A stretch of DNA of 64,000 nt from Deinococcus malanensis (GCF_014647655.1 NZ_BMPP01000001.1:346943-410942); one strand, 5' to 3'; shown: positions 32,972-45,307, counted from the first letter of the stretch. Numbers and translations: made by a program. Notes: generated by a model from the sequence alone, not told the origin.

Positions 32972-33697
32972 ATGACGCAGACACCTCCCAGTAAAAGTGC
33001 TTTTATCACTGGCGCCAGTAAGGGCATAGGGCTGGCCGTGGCGCGCGCGCTGGTTCACGAGGGCTACGCCGTGACCATCACCAGCCGCCACCAGGATGAG
33101 GTGGAGGCCGCAGCCGGTGAACTTGCTGGTGAAAGGCAGGGCGGGCAGGCGCGCGGGGTGGCGTGCGACGTGCGTGACGCCGCCTCATTGCAGCGCGAGG
33201 TGGATCAGCACGTGCAGGCTTACGGAGGCCTGGACGTCCTGTTCGTCAATGCCGGCGTGGGGCGCTTCATGAACGTCGCGGAACTGAGCATCGAGGACTG
33301 GGACAGCATGATCCAGACCAACCTCAGCGGCGCCTTTTACACGGTCAAGGCCGCCATCGGCGCGCTGTCGCAGCGGGGCGGATATATCTTCACGCTCTCC
33401 AGTCTGGCAGGCAGGAATCCACTCCCGGGCGGCGGCGCCTACAACGCCAGTAAATTTGGCCTCAATGGGCTCTCGGAGGTCCTGAACCTGGACCTGCGAG
33501 ACCGTGGCATCAAGGTGACACAGATCATGCCTGGCAGTGTGGCAACGCATTTTGGGGGACACACACCCAGCGAGGCCGATGCCTGGAAGATTCAGCCGGA
33601 GGACATTGCGCAGCTGACGGTGGACCTGCTGAATATGCCCGAGCGGACCCTGCCCAGCCGGGTGGAGGTTCGCCCCAGCCGCCCGCCCCGGAAATAA
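32972..33697 (+). CDS. Short-chain dehydrogenase/reductase
   Basis: A 241-residue SDR. The NAD(P)-binding 'TGASKGIGLAVARAL' (about 14-28), 'NAGVGRF', catalytic Ser in 'LSSLAG' and the 'YNASKFG' (YxxxK) motif are all present, and 'MPGSVATHF' follows. TAGCGT (32960-32965) ends 6 nt before the ATG, so leaderless. The Arg after the glycine loop region ('TSRHQDE') hints at NADP preference. Substrate unknown. Confidence 0.9.
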   Translation: MTQTPPSKSAFITGASKGIGLAVARALVHEGYAVTITSRHQDEVEAAAGELAGERQGGQARGVACDVRDAASLQREVDQHVQAYGGLDVLFVNAGVGRFMNVAELSIEDWDSMIQTNLSGAFYTVKAAIGALSQRGGYIFTLSSLAGRNPLPGGGAYNASKFGLNGLSEVLNLDLRDRGIKVTQIMPGSVATHFGGHTPSEADAWKIQPEDIAQLTVDLLNMPERTLPSRVEVRPSRPPRK

Positions 33698-33810
33698 CCT
33701 GTTTCTGATTCGGACTTTCGTGGCCTGACTTCCAAGGATGCTCTGCGGGCCGGGCCCGCCGCGTCCCAACGCCCTGCCGGCTGTGCGGAAAAGTCCAGCG
33801 GGCCATGCTG

Positions 33811-33816
33811 TAGAAT
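33811..33816 (+). promoter_or_regulatory. -10 box of smpB
   Basis: TAGAAT ends 7 nt before GTG 33824 and overlaps the in-frame ATG at 33815, so transcription should start at the GTG. Confidence 0.65.
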
Positions 33817-33823
33817 GCCGCGC

Positions 33824-34246
33824 GTGTACACGAACCGCCGCGCTCATTACGAGTACGAGTTGTTGGAGCGCTTCGAGGCGGGCATCAGCCTGACAGGCAG
33901 CGAGGTCAAGAGCATTCGTGCCGGCGGCGTGGATTTCCGTGACGCCTTCGCCCGGCTTCACGGCGGCAATGTCGACCTCGAAGGCCTCTACATTCCGGTG
34001 TATAAGGAAGCGACCTACAACAACCACGAGCCCCGGCGCACCCGGCGGCTCCTGCTGAACCGCATGGAGATTCTGAAACTCAAAAAGGGCCTGGAGCAGA
34101 AGGGCCTGACCCTGGTGCCCACCCGGCTTTATCAGAAAGGCCAGTATTTCAAGGTGGAACTGGCCCTGGCCCGCGGCAAGAAACTGCATGACAAGCGGCG
34201 CGCGGATGCAGAGAAAACGGTGCGGCGCGAGTTGAGAGAGCTATGA
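33824..34246 (+). CDS. smpB: SsrA-binding protein SmpB
   Basis: A 140-residue RNA-binding protein that brings tmRNA to stalled ribosomes. The beta-barrel core 'HYEYELLERFEAGISLTGSE', 'ALARGKKLHDKR' and the basic C-terminal tail 'KRRADAEKTVRREL' are typical. I prefer GTG 33824 over ATG 33815 because the ATG is part of the -10 box. Its last codons overlap the amidase-like gene by 4 nt. The tmRNA gene is not in the window. Confidence 0.93.
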   Translation: MYTNRRAHYEYELLERFEAGISLTGSEVKSIRAGGVDFRDAFARLHGGNVDLEGLYIPVYKEATYNNHEPRRTRRLLLNRMEILKLKKGLEQKGLTLVPTRLYQKGQYFKVELALARGKKLHDKRRADAEKTVRRELREL

Positions 34247-35634
34247 AACGGGGCGCTCGCACGTCCTTCCTGTGGCCCCTGGTGCCGGCCGCTCTGCTGG
34301 GTGCCGGGCTGCTGGGAGCTGGGCTTGCTGAGGCCCAGATTGCCCTGAGCAAGCTGACGCTGGCGGGTAAGCAGGTACAGAGTGTCAACCTGTACGGCGC
34401 CGAGTACGCCAGCCAGGAGACCCTCAGTGCCCTGCTCAACGTGTCGCGCGACGGCGGCCTGCTTCGCGTGACCGGGCTGGGGCACACGCTGCTGCTGCCC
34501 ATCGACGAGGACCAGCAGCGGGCCACCACCGATTTCAACACGGTGCAGCTCGATACCCGGCGCGTTCAGGCCCGGGCCGCCACCCTGATCAACGGCAACG
34601 TGTATCTGCCGCTCGATACCCTGGCCCGTGGTCTGGGTGCCAAGTACGAACCCGGGAACTTCCGGGTGGCCGCCCCAACCCTTCAGGGGGTCAGCAGCCG
34701 CGCCGGCAAGGACGCCGACCGTCTGGTGCTGGACCTGAGCCGTGACGTGGAAGTGATTGACGAGCAGCGCGGGGCCAATGTGGTGGTGACCCTGCGCGGG
34801 CTCAAAGGTGAACCGCGCAAATACACCACCCGGGGTGCTTTCGTGCCCCGGGCCGAAGTCACGCGCGAGAAGGACAATCTGCAACTGACCTTTCCACTGA
34901 CGGCTGCCAGTGGCGTGCGGGTCTACAAGGTGGTCCGGCCGGGCAGCGTGCGCGTGGTGATTGATGCGGGACCGGGAATCGTGCGGACCAGCCCCGCCCT
35001 GCTGGAGCACGTGACGCGCCCGCTGATTGTTCTTGACCCCATGCGGGTAGAGGGTGCAGGCCGGGACGTGACCCTGGAGGTGGCCCGCCGCGCTGCCGAG
35101 CTGCTGAGCGGCGCCGGGTGGCAGGTGCGAGTGACGCGGGATTCGGCGAGCGCCATGAATCTGCGGACCAAGCTGGAACTCGCGCGTCAAAGTGACGTCT
35201 TCCTCGCACTGGACCTGGGCCGCCTGCCGGGTGCCAAACGCAGCGGGGTCACCGTCTATGAGCAGTCCGGTCAGTCGAGTGCGCAGATCATCAACGCCAT
35301 CCGTGCGGGAAATGCTCCGCCCTACGGCACGCTCGTGGCCGGCAACGCGGGCGGCACCCGCAAGCTGGGAGAGCTGCTGCGGGGCGAACTCAAGGGAGGC
35401 GGGGTGGCGGCCAACCAGGACACTACCTCCCGTGTGCTGACCCTGCGCGAGGCCCCCCAGGCGGCGCTGCTGATGGAACTCGGCTGGGCCAGCAACGCCG
35501 AGGACCTGGCCCGGCTGGCGGTTGACCGGCGCCTGCAGGCGATGGCCAATGCCCTGGCCCGGTCAGTGGCCACCTACCTGACGGCCCGGGCCAACAACAA
35601 CGCCAATCTCGGTGCCCAGGGGGTGGCACGGTGA
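34243..35634 (+). CDS. Amidase_3-fold cell-wall protein lacking zinc ligands
   Basis: A 463-residue exported protein: signal peptide (1-31), a copper-amine-oxidase-like N-domain (about 40-145), an AMIN-like strand-rich domain (about 158-245) and a C-terminal N-acetylmuramoyl-L-alanine amidase (Amidase_3) fold (about 260-450). The usual zinc sites are missing: 'DPGHGG' reads D265-P-M-R-V-E, the 'EK' position reads G-R, and 'SIHAN' reads A-L-D-L-G. The last catalytic segment ('LLMELGWASN') is retained. It is therefore probably a non-catalytic peptidoglycan-binding or regulatory protein. Overlaps smpB and the GerMN gene by 4 nt each. Confidence 0.8.
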   Translation: MKRGARTSFLWPLVPAALLGAGLLGAGLAEAQIALSKLTLAGKQVQSVNLYGAEYASQETLSALLNVSRDGGLLRVTGLGHTLLLPIDEDQQRATTDFNTVQLDTRRVQARAATLINGNVYLPLDTLARGLGAKYEPGNFRVAAPTLQGVSSRAGKDADRLVLDLSRDVEVIDEQRGANVVVTLRGLKGEPRKYTTRGAFVPRAEVTREKDNLQLTFPLTAASGVRVYKVVRPGSVRVVIDAGPGIVRTSPALLEHVTRPLIVLDPMRVEGAGRDVTLEVARRAAELLSGAGWQVRVTRDSASAMNLRTKLELARQSDVFLALDLGRLPGAKRSGVTVYEQSGQSSAQIINAIRAGNAPPYGTLVAGNAGGTRKLGELLRGELKGGGVAANQDTTSRVLTLREAPQAALLMELGWASNAEDLARLAVDRRLQAMANALARSVATYLTARANNNANLGAQGVAR

Positions 35635-36173
35635 AACGCGTGTTTTCCCTGTTTAACGTGGTAACGCTGGTGCTGCTGGGCGCCTCGGTCCTGGCGCTGC
35701 AGGCGGTCAAGCGGACTCCCGATACGCCGGAAGCTCCCAAGCTCGAGCTTGCCCAGCGCACCGCGCTGAAGGTCAAGGTGTACTTCACCGATCCGCAGGT
35801 TCAGGCCCTGAAGGCCGAGACCCGCACCGTGCAGGTGACCCAGCAGGACGCCGGGACGCTGGCACAGGCCGCGCTCAACGTCTGGGCGGGTGGCCCCAAC
35901 GACCGCGACCATCTGGGGCTGGTGCCGAAAGGAACCGCGGCGCCCAAGGTCTACCTGCGCAGCGGCCACTATTACGTGGACATGCCTGCCACCTATGGCA
36001 AGCTCCGGTACGGCACCAGCGGTGAACGGATGTTGCTGTGCAGCATGACCCGCACCCTGCTTGGCCTCAAGGGTCAGGACGTGACATTCCTGCTGGACGG
36101 CAAGAACATCGAGACCCTCGGTCACCTGGACCTGCGCGAGGCCTTTACCGGACGCGACTGTGCCGATCAGTGA
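35631..36173 (+). CDS. GerMN domain lipoprotein-like membrane protein
   Basis: A 180-residue protein with one N-terminal membrane anchor (about 5-25) and a GerMN (sporulation/spore germination) domain from about 47 ('LKVKVYFTDPQVQALKAETRTV' ... 'LAQAALNVWAGGP' ... 'VYLRSGHYYVDM'). GerMN proteins in non-spore-formers often pair with amidases, as here. GTG start overlapping the upstream stop (GTGA). Confidence 0.85.
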   Translation: MKRVFSLFNVVTLVLLGASVLALQAVKRTPDTPEAPKLELAQRTALKVKVYFTDPQVQALKAETRTVQVTQQDAGTLAQAALNVWAGGPNDRDHLGLVPKGTAAPKVYLRSGHYYVDMPATYGKLRYGTSGERMLLCSMTRTLLGLKGQDVTFLLDGKNIETLGHLDLREAFTGRDCADQ

Positions 36174-36268
36174 TGGCCCGACCAGTGATGGGCCAGTCTG
36201 GTGTGAGCCACATGATCAGAACAGGATGTCCCCCGGGCCAGAAAGGAGCGTTCCGGACCTGAGCAGCC

Positions 36269-36313
36269 CCCCACCCTCGGTCAAGGGTTTCACCACTGTC
36301 TGACCCGAGGTGG
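36269..36313. other. Imperfect inverted repeat upstream of smc
   Basis: CCCACCCTCGGTCA and TGACCCGAGGTGGG pair with two single-base bulges around a 16-nt loop, 26 bp before the smc ATG. No U-tract. It may be an operator or an RNA stem in the leader. The rest of the 165-base gap shows nothing clear. Confidence 0.3.
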
Positions 36314-36338
36314 GCTGAGTTCCAGGTCCTGATCCGTT

Positions 36339-39300
36339 ATGTTGCACAGCATTACCCTTCAGGGCTTCAAAAGTTTTGCCGACCGGACCCGGCTGGAATT
36401 CGGTCCCGGAGTCAGTGCCGTGATCGGCCCCAACGGCTCGGGCAAGAGCAACGTGGTCGAGGCGATTCGCTGGGTGACCCATCAGGCACGCGCCCGCGAA
36501 CTGCGGGCCGGGCGCGGTACGGAACTCATTTTCCATGGCAGCGGGGGCAAAGCTCCACTGGGGCTGGCCGAGGTCCAGCTGGAACTGAGTACCTCAGAAG
36601 GCCGGGTGAACCTGTCCCGGCGGATCTACCGTGACGGCGCAGCCGAGCAGGACCTGGGAGGACGCCCCGTACGGGCCCGCGACGTTCAGGGAGCCCTGCG
36701 GGGAACCGGTCTGGGCCCAGGTGGGCTGGCCGTGATCGGCCAGGGCGAGGTCAGTGGGGTGGTGCAGGCCGAAGGCAGAACCCTGCTGGGTTACGTGCAG
36801 GAGGCGGCCGGTCTGTCGAGGGCCGTGACGGCCCGTCAGGAAACCGAGGCCCGTCTGCGGGACGCGGACACCGCTCTGGAGCAGTTGAGGCTGGTGCTGA
36901 ACGAACGCGAGGCGGCAGTGGCGCGGCTCCAGAAGGCTGCACAGGCAGCGCGTCAGCACCGTGACCTGAGTGCCCGGGTTCTGACCCTGGAAGACGCCCT
37001 GCGCCGCGAGCGGCATCTGACCCTGCGGCGCGAGATTGCGGGAGCGACCGCCGAGGCTGCTGGCCTGGAGGCCAGGAGCGTAATGCAAGGCGCCGAGGTT
37101 CAGGCAGCTGCGGCCGCCGTCGAACAGGCGCGTGAACGGGCACAGGAGGCGCGGGCCCGGCGCGAGGCCTACAGTGGCGCCCTGGACGCCCTGAACGCGG
37201 CGCGTGAGGCCCAGGCCCAGGCCGAGCGGTACCACGCCCACCTGCGCCGGGAAGGGGAGACCCTCCAACATGAACTGAGCAGCCTGCCCAGTCAGATGCC
37301 AGCCCGGCCAGCCCCGGACCTGCTGACGCTGGACGCGGCGGTGCACACGTCCCGTTCGGCAGCCGAGGCCTCCGAACGGCGCGCCCGGACGCTGGAGGCT
37401 GAACTGACCCGCGCCCGCGCCCAGGCAACCCGCGTGGCCGAGCAACTGGCCCGCGCGGACGCCAGCCGCGACACCCTGCATGCCGAACTACTGCGGGCCG
37501 AGGGAAACCTCGAACAGGCCCACGACAGCCTGGCGGCAGCCACCGAACGCTTCGGCAGCGCCCGCTCGGCGCGCGAGCAGGCGGAACAGGCCTTTGCCGC
37601 GCTGGGTGGTACCCGCGACGCCGCGCTTCACCACGAGCGGCACCTGAGCAGTGAATTGGCACGCGTGAACGCCAGTGTGGCGCCGCTGCGGCGGGAACGC
37701 GAACGGCTTGAGGCCGCCCTGAACAGCTATGCCCGCTACGGCGAAGGGGCTCGCAACGCGCTGCGGCTGGAGCATCCTGGCATCGTGGGCAGTGTGGCGG
37801 ACCTGCTGAGCGTTCCTGCTGAGTACGAAACCGCCTTAGGCGCCGCGCTGGGCCGGCGTCTGGAACAGATCGTGGTATCGCGCGCCGACGACGCCCGCGA
37901 GATTATCGAGGAACTGCGCCGTGCTGGTGGGCGCGCAACTTTTCTGCCGCTGGACCTGATCCGGGCCCGTCCCCGCCGTGACGCCGGTCTGCTCCGCGAG
38001 GACGGTGTGATCGGCAATCTGGCGGACCTGTGTCCCACCGATCCCCCGCTGGTGGGCGAGGCCATTCTGGCCGACACCCTGGTGGTGCGGGATCTGCGCG
38101 CAGCCAACGGCATCGCGCGCAGGTATCAGAGCCGCCCACGCCTGGTCACGCTGGACGGGGAACTGGTCGAGCCCGGTGGAGCCATCACTGGTGGACGCCT
38201 GCGCGACACAGGTACCGGCGTCCTGGCCGACCAGCGCCGGTTTCAGGAACTGGACGACGAACTGGAGGACGCCGACGCCGCAGCGCACCGGCTCGGCGCG
38301 GAGCTGAAAAAGGTCCGGGCCGGGCTGGAGGGCAGCTCTGGGCAGCACGACGCCCTGCTGGCCGTACGTGAACGTGCCGCACGCGAGGAACGGGAGGCCG
38401 AGCGCCGGGTCACGGAACTGGAAGCACAGATTCGTAGCCTGACCACCCACCGTGACCGGCTGCAGGAGCGCCTGGAACCGGCCCCACAGGATCCGGGGGC
38501 ACCGCTGCCCGATCTGGACCTGAGCGCCCTGGAGGCCGATCTGGTGGCTGCACGGTCCGCCGCTGAGCAGGGCCGGGCCCAGGAGCGGCACGCTGCAGAG
38601 GCCCTGGCGCAGGGCCGGGAACTTGACGCTTCCTGGAAGGCCTACCGCACTGGGCGGGCGCGGGCCGCAGACCTGAGAGAACGGCTGGACACCAACACCC
38701 AGGCTGCCCAGGCGCAGGGAGCCCACCTGAATGCCGCTGCGGCCGAGGTTGCACGGCGCACGGCGGCTCTGGGCACCCTGGACGAGAACGAATTCCCCCG
38801 CGCCGAGTATGCCCGTGAGCAGGCGGCGCAGGCCTACGCGAACCTGATCGGCACCCAGAACAAAACCCGGGCCCGCCTTGACGAGCTGAGACTGCTGATT
38901 GCCCGGCGAGAGGGCAGCCTTGACGGCCTGCCGGATGGTGCCAGCCCGCTGGGTACCCCCCGTGAGTGGACGGCCGAACTGACCCGCGCCCGCAGCACCC
39001 TGGAAGACCTGGGGCCGGTCAACGCCCGTGCCGAGGCCGATCACGCCGAGGAGCTGACCCTTCTTCAGACCCAGCAGGCAGAGCTGAACGATGCGCAGGC
39101 GGCCAGCGACGAACTGCGTGGCCATCTCGGGGAACTGGAGCAGGCCGAGACGGTCGCCACCCGCGCGGCCTTTGACCGGGTGAACGCAGCCTTTCGGGAC
39201 TACAGCGCCGAACTGCTGGGAGGCCAGGGCGAACTCGAAGCCGAACTGACCGAAAGCGGACGCCTCAGTGGTCTGAGGCTGGCGGTGCAGCCACGCGGCA

Positions 39301-39629
39301 AACGCACCCGCAGCATGACCCTGCTGTCGGCCGGAGAACGAACCATGGCGGGCCTGGCCTTTCTGTTTGCCCTGAACCATGCCGGCGGTGAGGGCAGCGC
39401 CGGCGGTCTGCCTCTGGCCGTGCTGGATGAGGTAGACGCGCCGCTGGACGAGGCGAACATCCGCCGGTTTACGAGCTTTCTGAAGTTGTTCAGCGAGCGG
39501 GGAGCCCAGTTTCTGCTGGTCACCCACCAGAAGGCGACCATGGAAGTCGCCCAGGCCCTGTGGGGCGTGACCACCGACCAGACCGGCGCGAGCCGGGTCC
39601 TGAGTATCAAACAGTACGCAGAGAGCTGA
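36339..39629 (+). CDS. smc: Chromosome partition protein SMC
   Basis: A 1096-residue SMC ATPase, slightly short for the family. N-terminal head has Walker A '[14 protein letters not shown]' (about 30-43); long Arg/Glu/Ala-rich coiled coils (about 165-470 and 650-940) flank a hinge (about 480-620, '[19 protein letters not shown]' ... '[11 protein letters not shown]'). The C-terminal head has signature '[18 protein letters not shown]' and Walker B '[16 protein letters not shown]'. It works with ScpB (17.9 kb). The signature has Ala instead of the usual second Gly (LSGGE). No leaderless box is obvious upstream. Confidence 0.95.
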   Translation: MLHSITLQGFKSFADRTRLEFGPGVSAVIGPNGSGKSNVVEAIRWVTHQARARELRAGRGTELIFHGSGGKAPLGLAEVQLELSTSEGRVNLSRRIYRDGAAEQDLGGRPVRARDVQGALRGTGLGPGGLAVIGQGEVSGVVQAEGRTLLGYVQEAAGLSRAVTARQETEARLRDADTALEQLRLVLNEREAAVARLQKAAQAARQHRDLSARVLTLEDALRRERHLTLRREIAGATAEAAGLEARSVMQGAEVQAAAAAVEQARERAQEARARREAYSGALDALNAAREAQAQAERYHAHLRREGETLQHELSSLPSQMPARPAPDLLTLDAAVHTSRSAAEASERRARTLEAELTRARAQATRVAEQLARADASRDTLHAELLRAEGNLEQAHDSLAAATERFGSARSAREQAEQAFAALGGTRDAALHHERHLSSELARVNASVAPLRRERERLEAALNSYARYGEGARNALRLEHPGIVGSVADLLSVPAEYETALGAALGRRLEQIVVSRADDAREIIEELRRAGGRATFLPLDLIRARPRRDAGLLREDGVIGNLADLCPTDPPLVGEAILADTLVVRDLRAANGIARRYQSRPRLVTLDGELVEPGGAITGGRLRDTGTGVLADQRRFQELDDELEDADAAAHRLGAELKKVRAGLEGSSGQHDALLAVRERAAREEREAERRVTELEAQIRSLTTHRDRLQERLEPAPQDPGAPLPDLDLSALEADLVAARSAAEQGRAQERHAAEALAQGRELDASWKAYRTGRARAADLRERLDTNTQAAQAQGAHLNAAAAEVARRTAALGTLDENEFPRAEYAREQAAQAYANLIGTQNKTRARLDELRLLIARREGSLDGLPDGASPLGTPREWTAELTRARSTLEDLGPVNARAEADHAEELTLLQTQQAELNDAQAASDELRGHLGELEQAETVATRAAFDRVNAAFRDYSAELLGGQGELEAELTESGRLSGLRLAVQPRGKRTRSMTLLSAGERTMAGLAFLFALNHAGGEGSAGGLPLAVLDEVDAPLDEANIRRFTSFLKLFSERGAQFLLVTHQKATMEVAQALWGVTTDQTGASRVLSIKQYAES

Positions 39630-39765
39630 CGGGCGGCTTCGCTCCTACAGGGCTCTTTGATTCGTGTATGCAGAAAGATGATGAGCCGCTACGGCAAATG
39701 CAGAGGGCCGTGCCTGTACTTTGCTCAGCCAGCCGACCCGGCCGGGTACCAGTCTTTCTTTGCGA

Positions 39766-40533
39766 CTACTGCGTATTGGTAAAGGCGGGCACGTCTCCAT
39801 CCCTGTGCACTGTGCGCCAGGCCTGAAGAAGCACTTCAGGTTCCTCCACATGATCCGGCGCGCCCAGGGCGAACGCTGCATGCAGCAAGGAGAAGACAGC
39901 ACTGGTCCATGGTTCGGCCAGCACGGGTTCATCATGTTCCAGGTACTCGGCGGCCTCACCCCAAGCCCGACGCGCCGACTCCCGGACCCCGCCACTGATC
40001 AGTAGTGGACAGGTCCCGATAGGCGACCCTGGCATGCCAATTGGTGTGGTTGACCGCGAAAAGCCATCAGGCGCTGGTGTCGGCACCGGGTGATGTTCCA
40101 GCCGCTGGTCCCAAGCAGTCTGGTAGACCTCGCCTGCTCGTGGGTGTTCGGCGGCGAGCAGCGCCCGCGCGGTACGTTCATCTATCCGCCAGGCAAGATC
40201 GATCACCGGCAGGATCACGTCACCATGCTGCCCGAACACCAGCCCGGGGGACAGCTCTTCCAGCACGTCCACTGCCAGTGCACGCGTGAAGGCTGGCGCT
40301 CGACCCAGGTTAGCGTTGGCTTCCTTCATGGCCACCTGTTCCGCCTCGGTCTGCGGCTCCACCACACTTACACGCAATAGACGTCCGGGCCAGCCGGATA
40401 CCAGCACCGACGTGACCTCATGTGTCACAGCCAGCCAGGGTCGGGTCAGGCGGCCCGTGCTCACCCGGTCACCTGGCTTCACCCCATTAAAGAGTTCTTT
40501 CTGTGCCGGAGCATAGAGGTACCCTTCGCGCAT
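39766..40533 (-). CDS. Uncharacterised protein
   Basis: A 255-residue soluble protein not recognised by me. 'GYLYAPAQKELFNGVKPGDRVSTG' near the N terminus looks like a small beta barrel, the rest is mixed. Start at ATG 40533: TACGCT (40540-40545, minus) ends 6 nt upstream, which supports it being expressed from a leaderless mRNA. Converges on smc with a 136-base gap that has no clear terminator. Confidence 0.6.
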   Translation of the reverse strand: MREGYLYAPAQKELFNGVKPGDRVSTGRLTRPWLAVTHEVTSVLVSGWPGRLLRVSVVEPQTEAEQVAMKEANANLGRAPAFTRALAVDVLEELSPGLVFGQHGDVILPVIDLAWRIDERTARALLAAEHPRAGEVYQTAWDQRLEHHPVPTPAPDGFSRSTTPIGMPGSPIGTCPLLISGGVRESARRAWGEAAEYLEHDEPVLAEPWTSAVFSLLHAAFALGAPDHVEEPEVLLQAWRTVHRDGDVPAFTNTQ

Positions 40534-40667
40534 GCCGGAAGCGTAACAGCTGCACGACGCTTTTCTCACCTCGCCTGGATGTTTGCAGGCTACATGGACA
40601 AGGATGGCTTTGGCCTGTAATCAAACCACCTGCCGTCCATTTCATAACCATACGGCAGAGCTCCGGC

Positions 40668-41195
40668 TCATTGTTTGCAGCCTCCTGTCAGCGGAAATTC
40701 ATAGGCCACCCGCCAGCGTCCGTCTGAGCCTTTCTGCGCCACGGTGACCCGGTCTACCGGGTGCCGGACCTTCACAAGCTCAGGAAGAAGTGCCTTCAAT
40801 CCGGATTCGATGACGTCGAGTTCGCTTTCGCTTCCTCTGGCGACTGTCAAATGTGGCTCCGGATCGGGATGTTTTCCGCTGTACGGAGGGGTTTCCGGAA
40901 AGGCCTGCGCGATGGTCCACATCATGGCGCGGACCTGTACGGACGGTTCCGGTGCCAGCCACAGCAGACCTGGAAACCGTCCAACGTGGGCAAAAGACAC
41001 ACTGAAGGGCGCGGCCCCTCTGAGGCAGGCCTCCAACCGGGCCAGATGGTCAGGCGTGGGCTCCGGCGCTACCCAGGGAAACAGCAATGAGATGTGCGGC
41101 GCCACCCCGCGCCTCGCGGCTGGAACCGTCTGACGCCATTGCCCGATCCACCGGTCGAGTTCCGGCAGCCACAGCAGGACGCTGGTCTGCGTCAT
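40668..41195 (-). CDS. 2'-5' RNA ligase family (2H phosphoesterase)
   Basis: A 175-residue 2H phosphoesterase. The two catalytic H-x-S/T motifs are 'APHISLLFPW' (about residues 32-41) and 'EPHLTVARG' (about 114-122). Family members act on cyclic nucleotide phosphates or RNA 2'-5' links; the substrate here is unknown. Its ATG overlaps the amylase stop by 4 nt, an unexpected operon partner. Confidence 0.85.
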   Translation of the reverse strand: MTQTSVLLWLPELDRWIGQWRQTVPAARRGVAPHISLLFPWVAPEPTPDHLARLEACLRGAAPFSVSFAHVGRFPGLLWLAPEPSVQVRAMMWTIAQAFPETPPYSGKHPDPEPHLTVARGSESELDVIESGLKALLPELVKVRHPVDRVTVAQKGSDGRWRVAYEFPLTGGCKQ

Positions 41196-42634
41196 TTCAG
41201 CGCAAACGCTGCAGCGTCCTTGCCGTCCACGCTGATGTGCAGGTAGCCACCGCGGACGCTGACTTTGGCGTTCTGACCGGCGTACAGCGACGGCGTGACG
41301 GCCTGCTCACCGGTCTTGAGCCCCAGGCCAGCCAGCTTGATGCTGTACGTCTTACGGTCCTTACCGCCGTGCCATGCTGCCAGGACGCGCTGGCCGTCTT
41401 TCTCGCGGGTCAGCAGCAGCAGGTCGTCCTGCAGGCTCACCGGCACGGGCAGCAGGGTCTGGGAGCCCAGGCTCAGGGCGGCACTTGCTTTGCGGGCAGC
41501 CACGGCGCCCTGTGCCGCTTCGAATACGTTGCGCTCTGCCGGCGTCCACACGTTCTCAAAACGCATATCGCGCCGGTTGTCCGGGTCCGGGCCGCCGCGC
41601 ATCGCAATTTCGATGCCCTGATACAGCACCGGCACGCCTTTGAGGGTCATCAGGGCGCGCAGGGCGTAGCGGGTGCGGGCCTGACCTTCATCCTCGAACA
41701 GGCTGCCCTGGGCAAAGCGCGGGATGTCGTGGTTGTCCAGGAACAGGGCGACCTCACCGGGCCGCGGCAGTTCGCTGCTACGCTCCAGCACAGCGCTGAC
41801 CCGGCTCAGGCTCTGGCCGCTCATCAGACTGTCGCGCATGGCCCGCTGCAGGCTGAACAGGAACAGGCTGTCGAAGCCAGCTTTCTGCCAGTCAGCCACC
41901 GTGCCGGTGTCGGCGTCGAACCATTCACCTAGAGTCCAGGTACCGGCGGCGCGGTCACGGGCCAGCACCTCTTTCAGAAAGTCTCCCGGCACGTGCTTAA
42001 TGGCGTCGTAGCGGAAGGCATCGACACCACGGTTGCGCCAGAAATCCGCGTTTTCCAGCAGCATCCGCCGGACCTCCGGGCGGCTCTGGTCCAGGTCAGG
42101 CAGACCGGAGAGCGGGCAGTCCACATCCTTGTCGGCGCTGGCCTCGCAGCGGGCCTGGGGCGTAAACCAGCTGGGATTGGCCTTCACGGCCGGCGCCTCG
42201 TAGCCGTAATGGTTGACGACCTGATCGAGAACCACGCGCATTTTTGCCTCACGCGCGGCTTTGACGAAGGTGTCGAAATCGGCCAGCGTGCCGAAGTGTG
42301 GGTCGACATCCCGGAAATCCGCCGGCCAGTAGCCGTGGTATCCAGCGGTATCAAACGAATTCGCCATCTGCTGCCGGTAGACCGGGGTCAGCCACACGGC
42401 TGTGGCGCCCAACCGGCTAATGTGCCCCAGTTTGGCCGTCAGGCCAGGAAGGTCGCCGCCATGCCAGGCGCGCAGACTGTTGCGGTCTACATCCGCGTTG
42501 TTGCCAGGATTGCCGTCGAAGAACCGGTCCGGCATCACCTGATAGATGATCTGGCCCTCGAAGGAGGGCAGGGAGGTTTGGGCCTGCGCGCTTCCTGTAC
42601 TCAGGAAGGCGGCCAGCAGCAAAGAGCGGCGCAT
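41192..42634 (-). CDS. Secreted alpha-amylase family glycoside hydrolase (GH13)
   Basis: A 480-residue GH13 enzyme with a signal peptide (about 1-18). The barrel shows the conserved regions in order: 'VVLDQVVNH' (I), 'GVDAFRYDAIKHV' (II, nucleophile Asp), 'TWTLGEWFD' (III, acid Glu) and 'ALFLDNHDIPRF' (IV). A small C-terminal beta domain closes it. Specificity (alpha-amylase versus neopullulanase-like) is open. TAGGAT (42641-42646, minus) ends 6 nt before the ATG; a long inverted repeat covers the -35 region. Confidence 0.92.
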   Translation of the reverse strand: MRRSLLLAAFLSTGSAQAQTSLPSFEGQIIYQVMPDRFFDGNPGNNADVDRNSLRAWHGGDLPGLTAKLGHISRLGATAVWLTPVYRQQMANSFDTAGYHGYWPADFRDVDPHFGTLADFDTFVKAAREAKMRVVLDQVVNHYGYEAPAVKANPSWFTPQARCEASADKDVDCPLSGLPDLDQSRPEVRRMLLENADFWRNRGVDAFRYDAIKHVPGDFLKEVLARDRAAGTWTLGEWFDADTGTVADWQKAGFDSLFLFSLQRAMRDSLMSGQSLSRVSAVLERSSELPRPGEVALFLDNHDIPRFAQGSLFEDEGQARTRYALRALMTLKGVPVLYQGIEIAMRGGPDPDNRRDMRFENVWTPAERNVFEAAQGAVAARKASAALSLGSQTLLPVPVSLQDDLLLLTREKDGQRVLAAWHGGKDRKTYSIKLAGLGLKTGEQAVTPSLYAGQNAKVSVRGGYLHISVDGKDAAAFALK

Positions 42635-42654
42635 GGACGAATCCTAGAGCATCT

Positions 42655-42679
42655 GTCAAAAAGATTGCAGCTTTTTGAC
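42655..42679. repeat. Perfect 9-bp inverted repeat over the amylase promoter
   Basis: GTCAAAAAG-ATTGCAG-CTTTTTGAC, directly followed by a GAGCGGAGCGAGCGG purine-rich run. It may be a dispersed small repeat, a bidirectional terminator after ppc, or an operator for the amylase. The rest of the 186-base gap has no gene. Confidence 0.6.
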
Positions 42680-42820
42680 CGAGCGGAGCGAGCGGATTAT
42701 GCCGAGCAGGACGCAGAATGGAGCCGCCGAAAGCATGTCTTCTCGGTGGCGGAATTCGGAGAACTGCTCCAGCCCGCCCGTGCGTCCCCCTGGATGCCCC
42801 TTGCTTTAACAGGTGTTTTC

Positions 42821-45307
<2,487 letters not shown>

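Noticed and set aside
37836..39527. Long minus-strand frames opposite smc, and similar ones opposite aroA, the ABC ATPase (8627-9505) and the saccharopine-type gene (53312-54853, plus)
   Set aside because: All are mirror frames of well-supported genes, with no start signals and biased composition.
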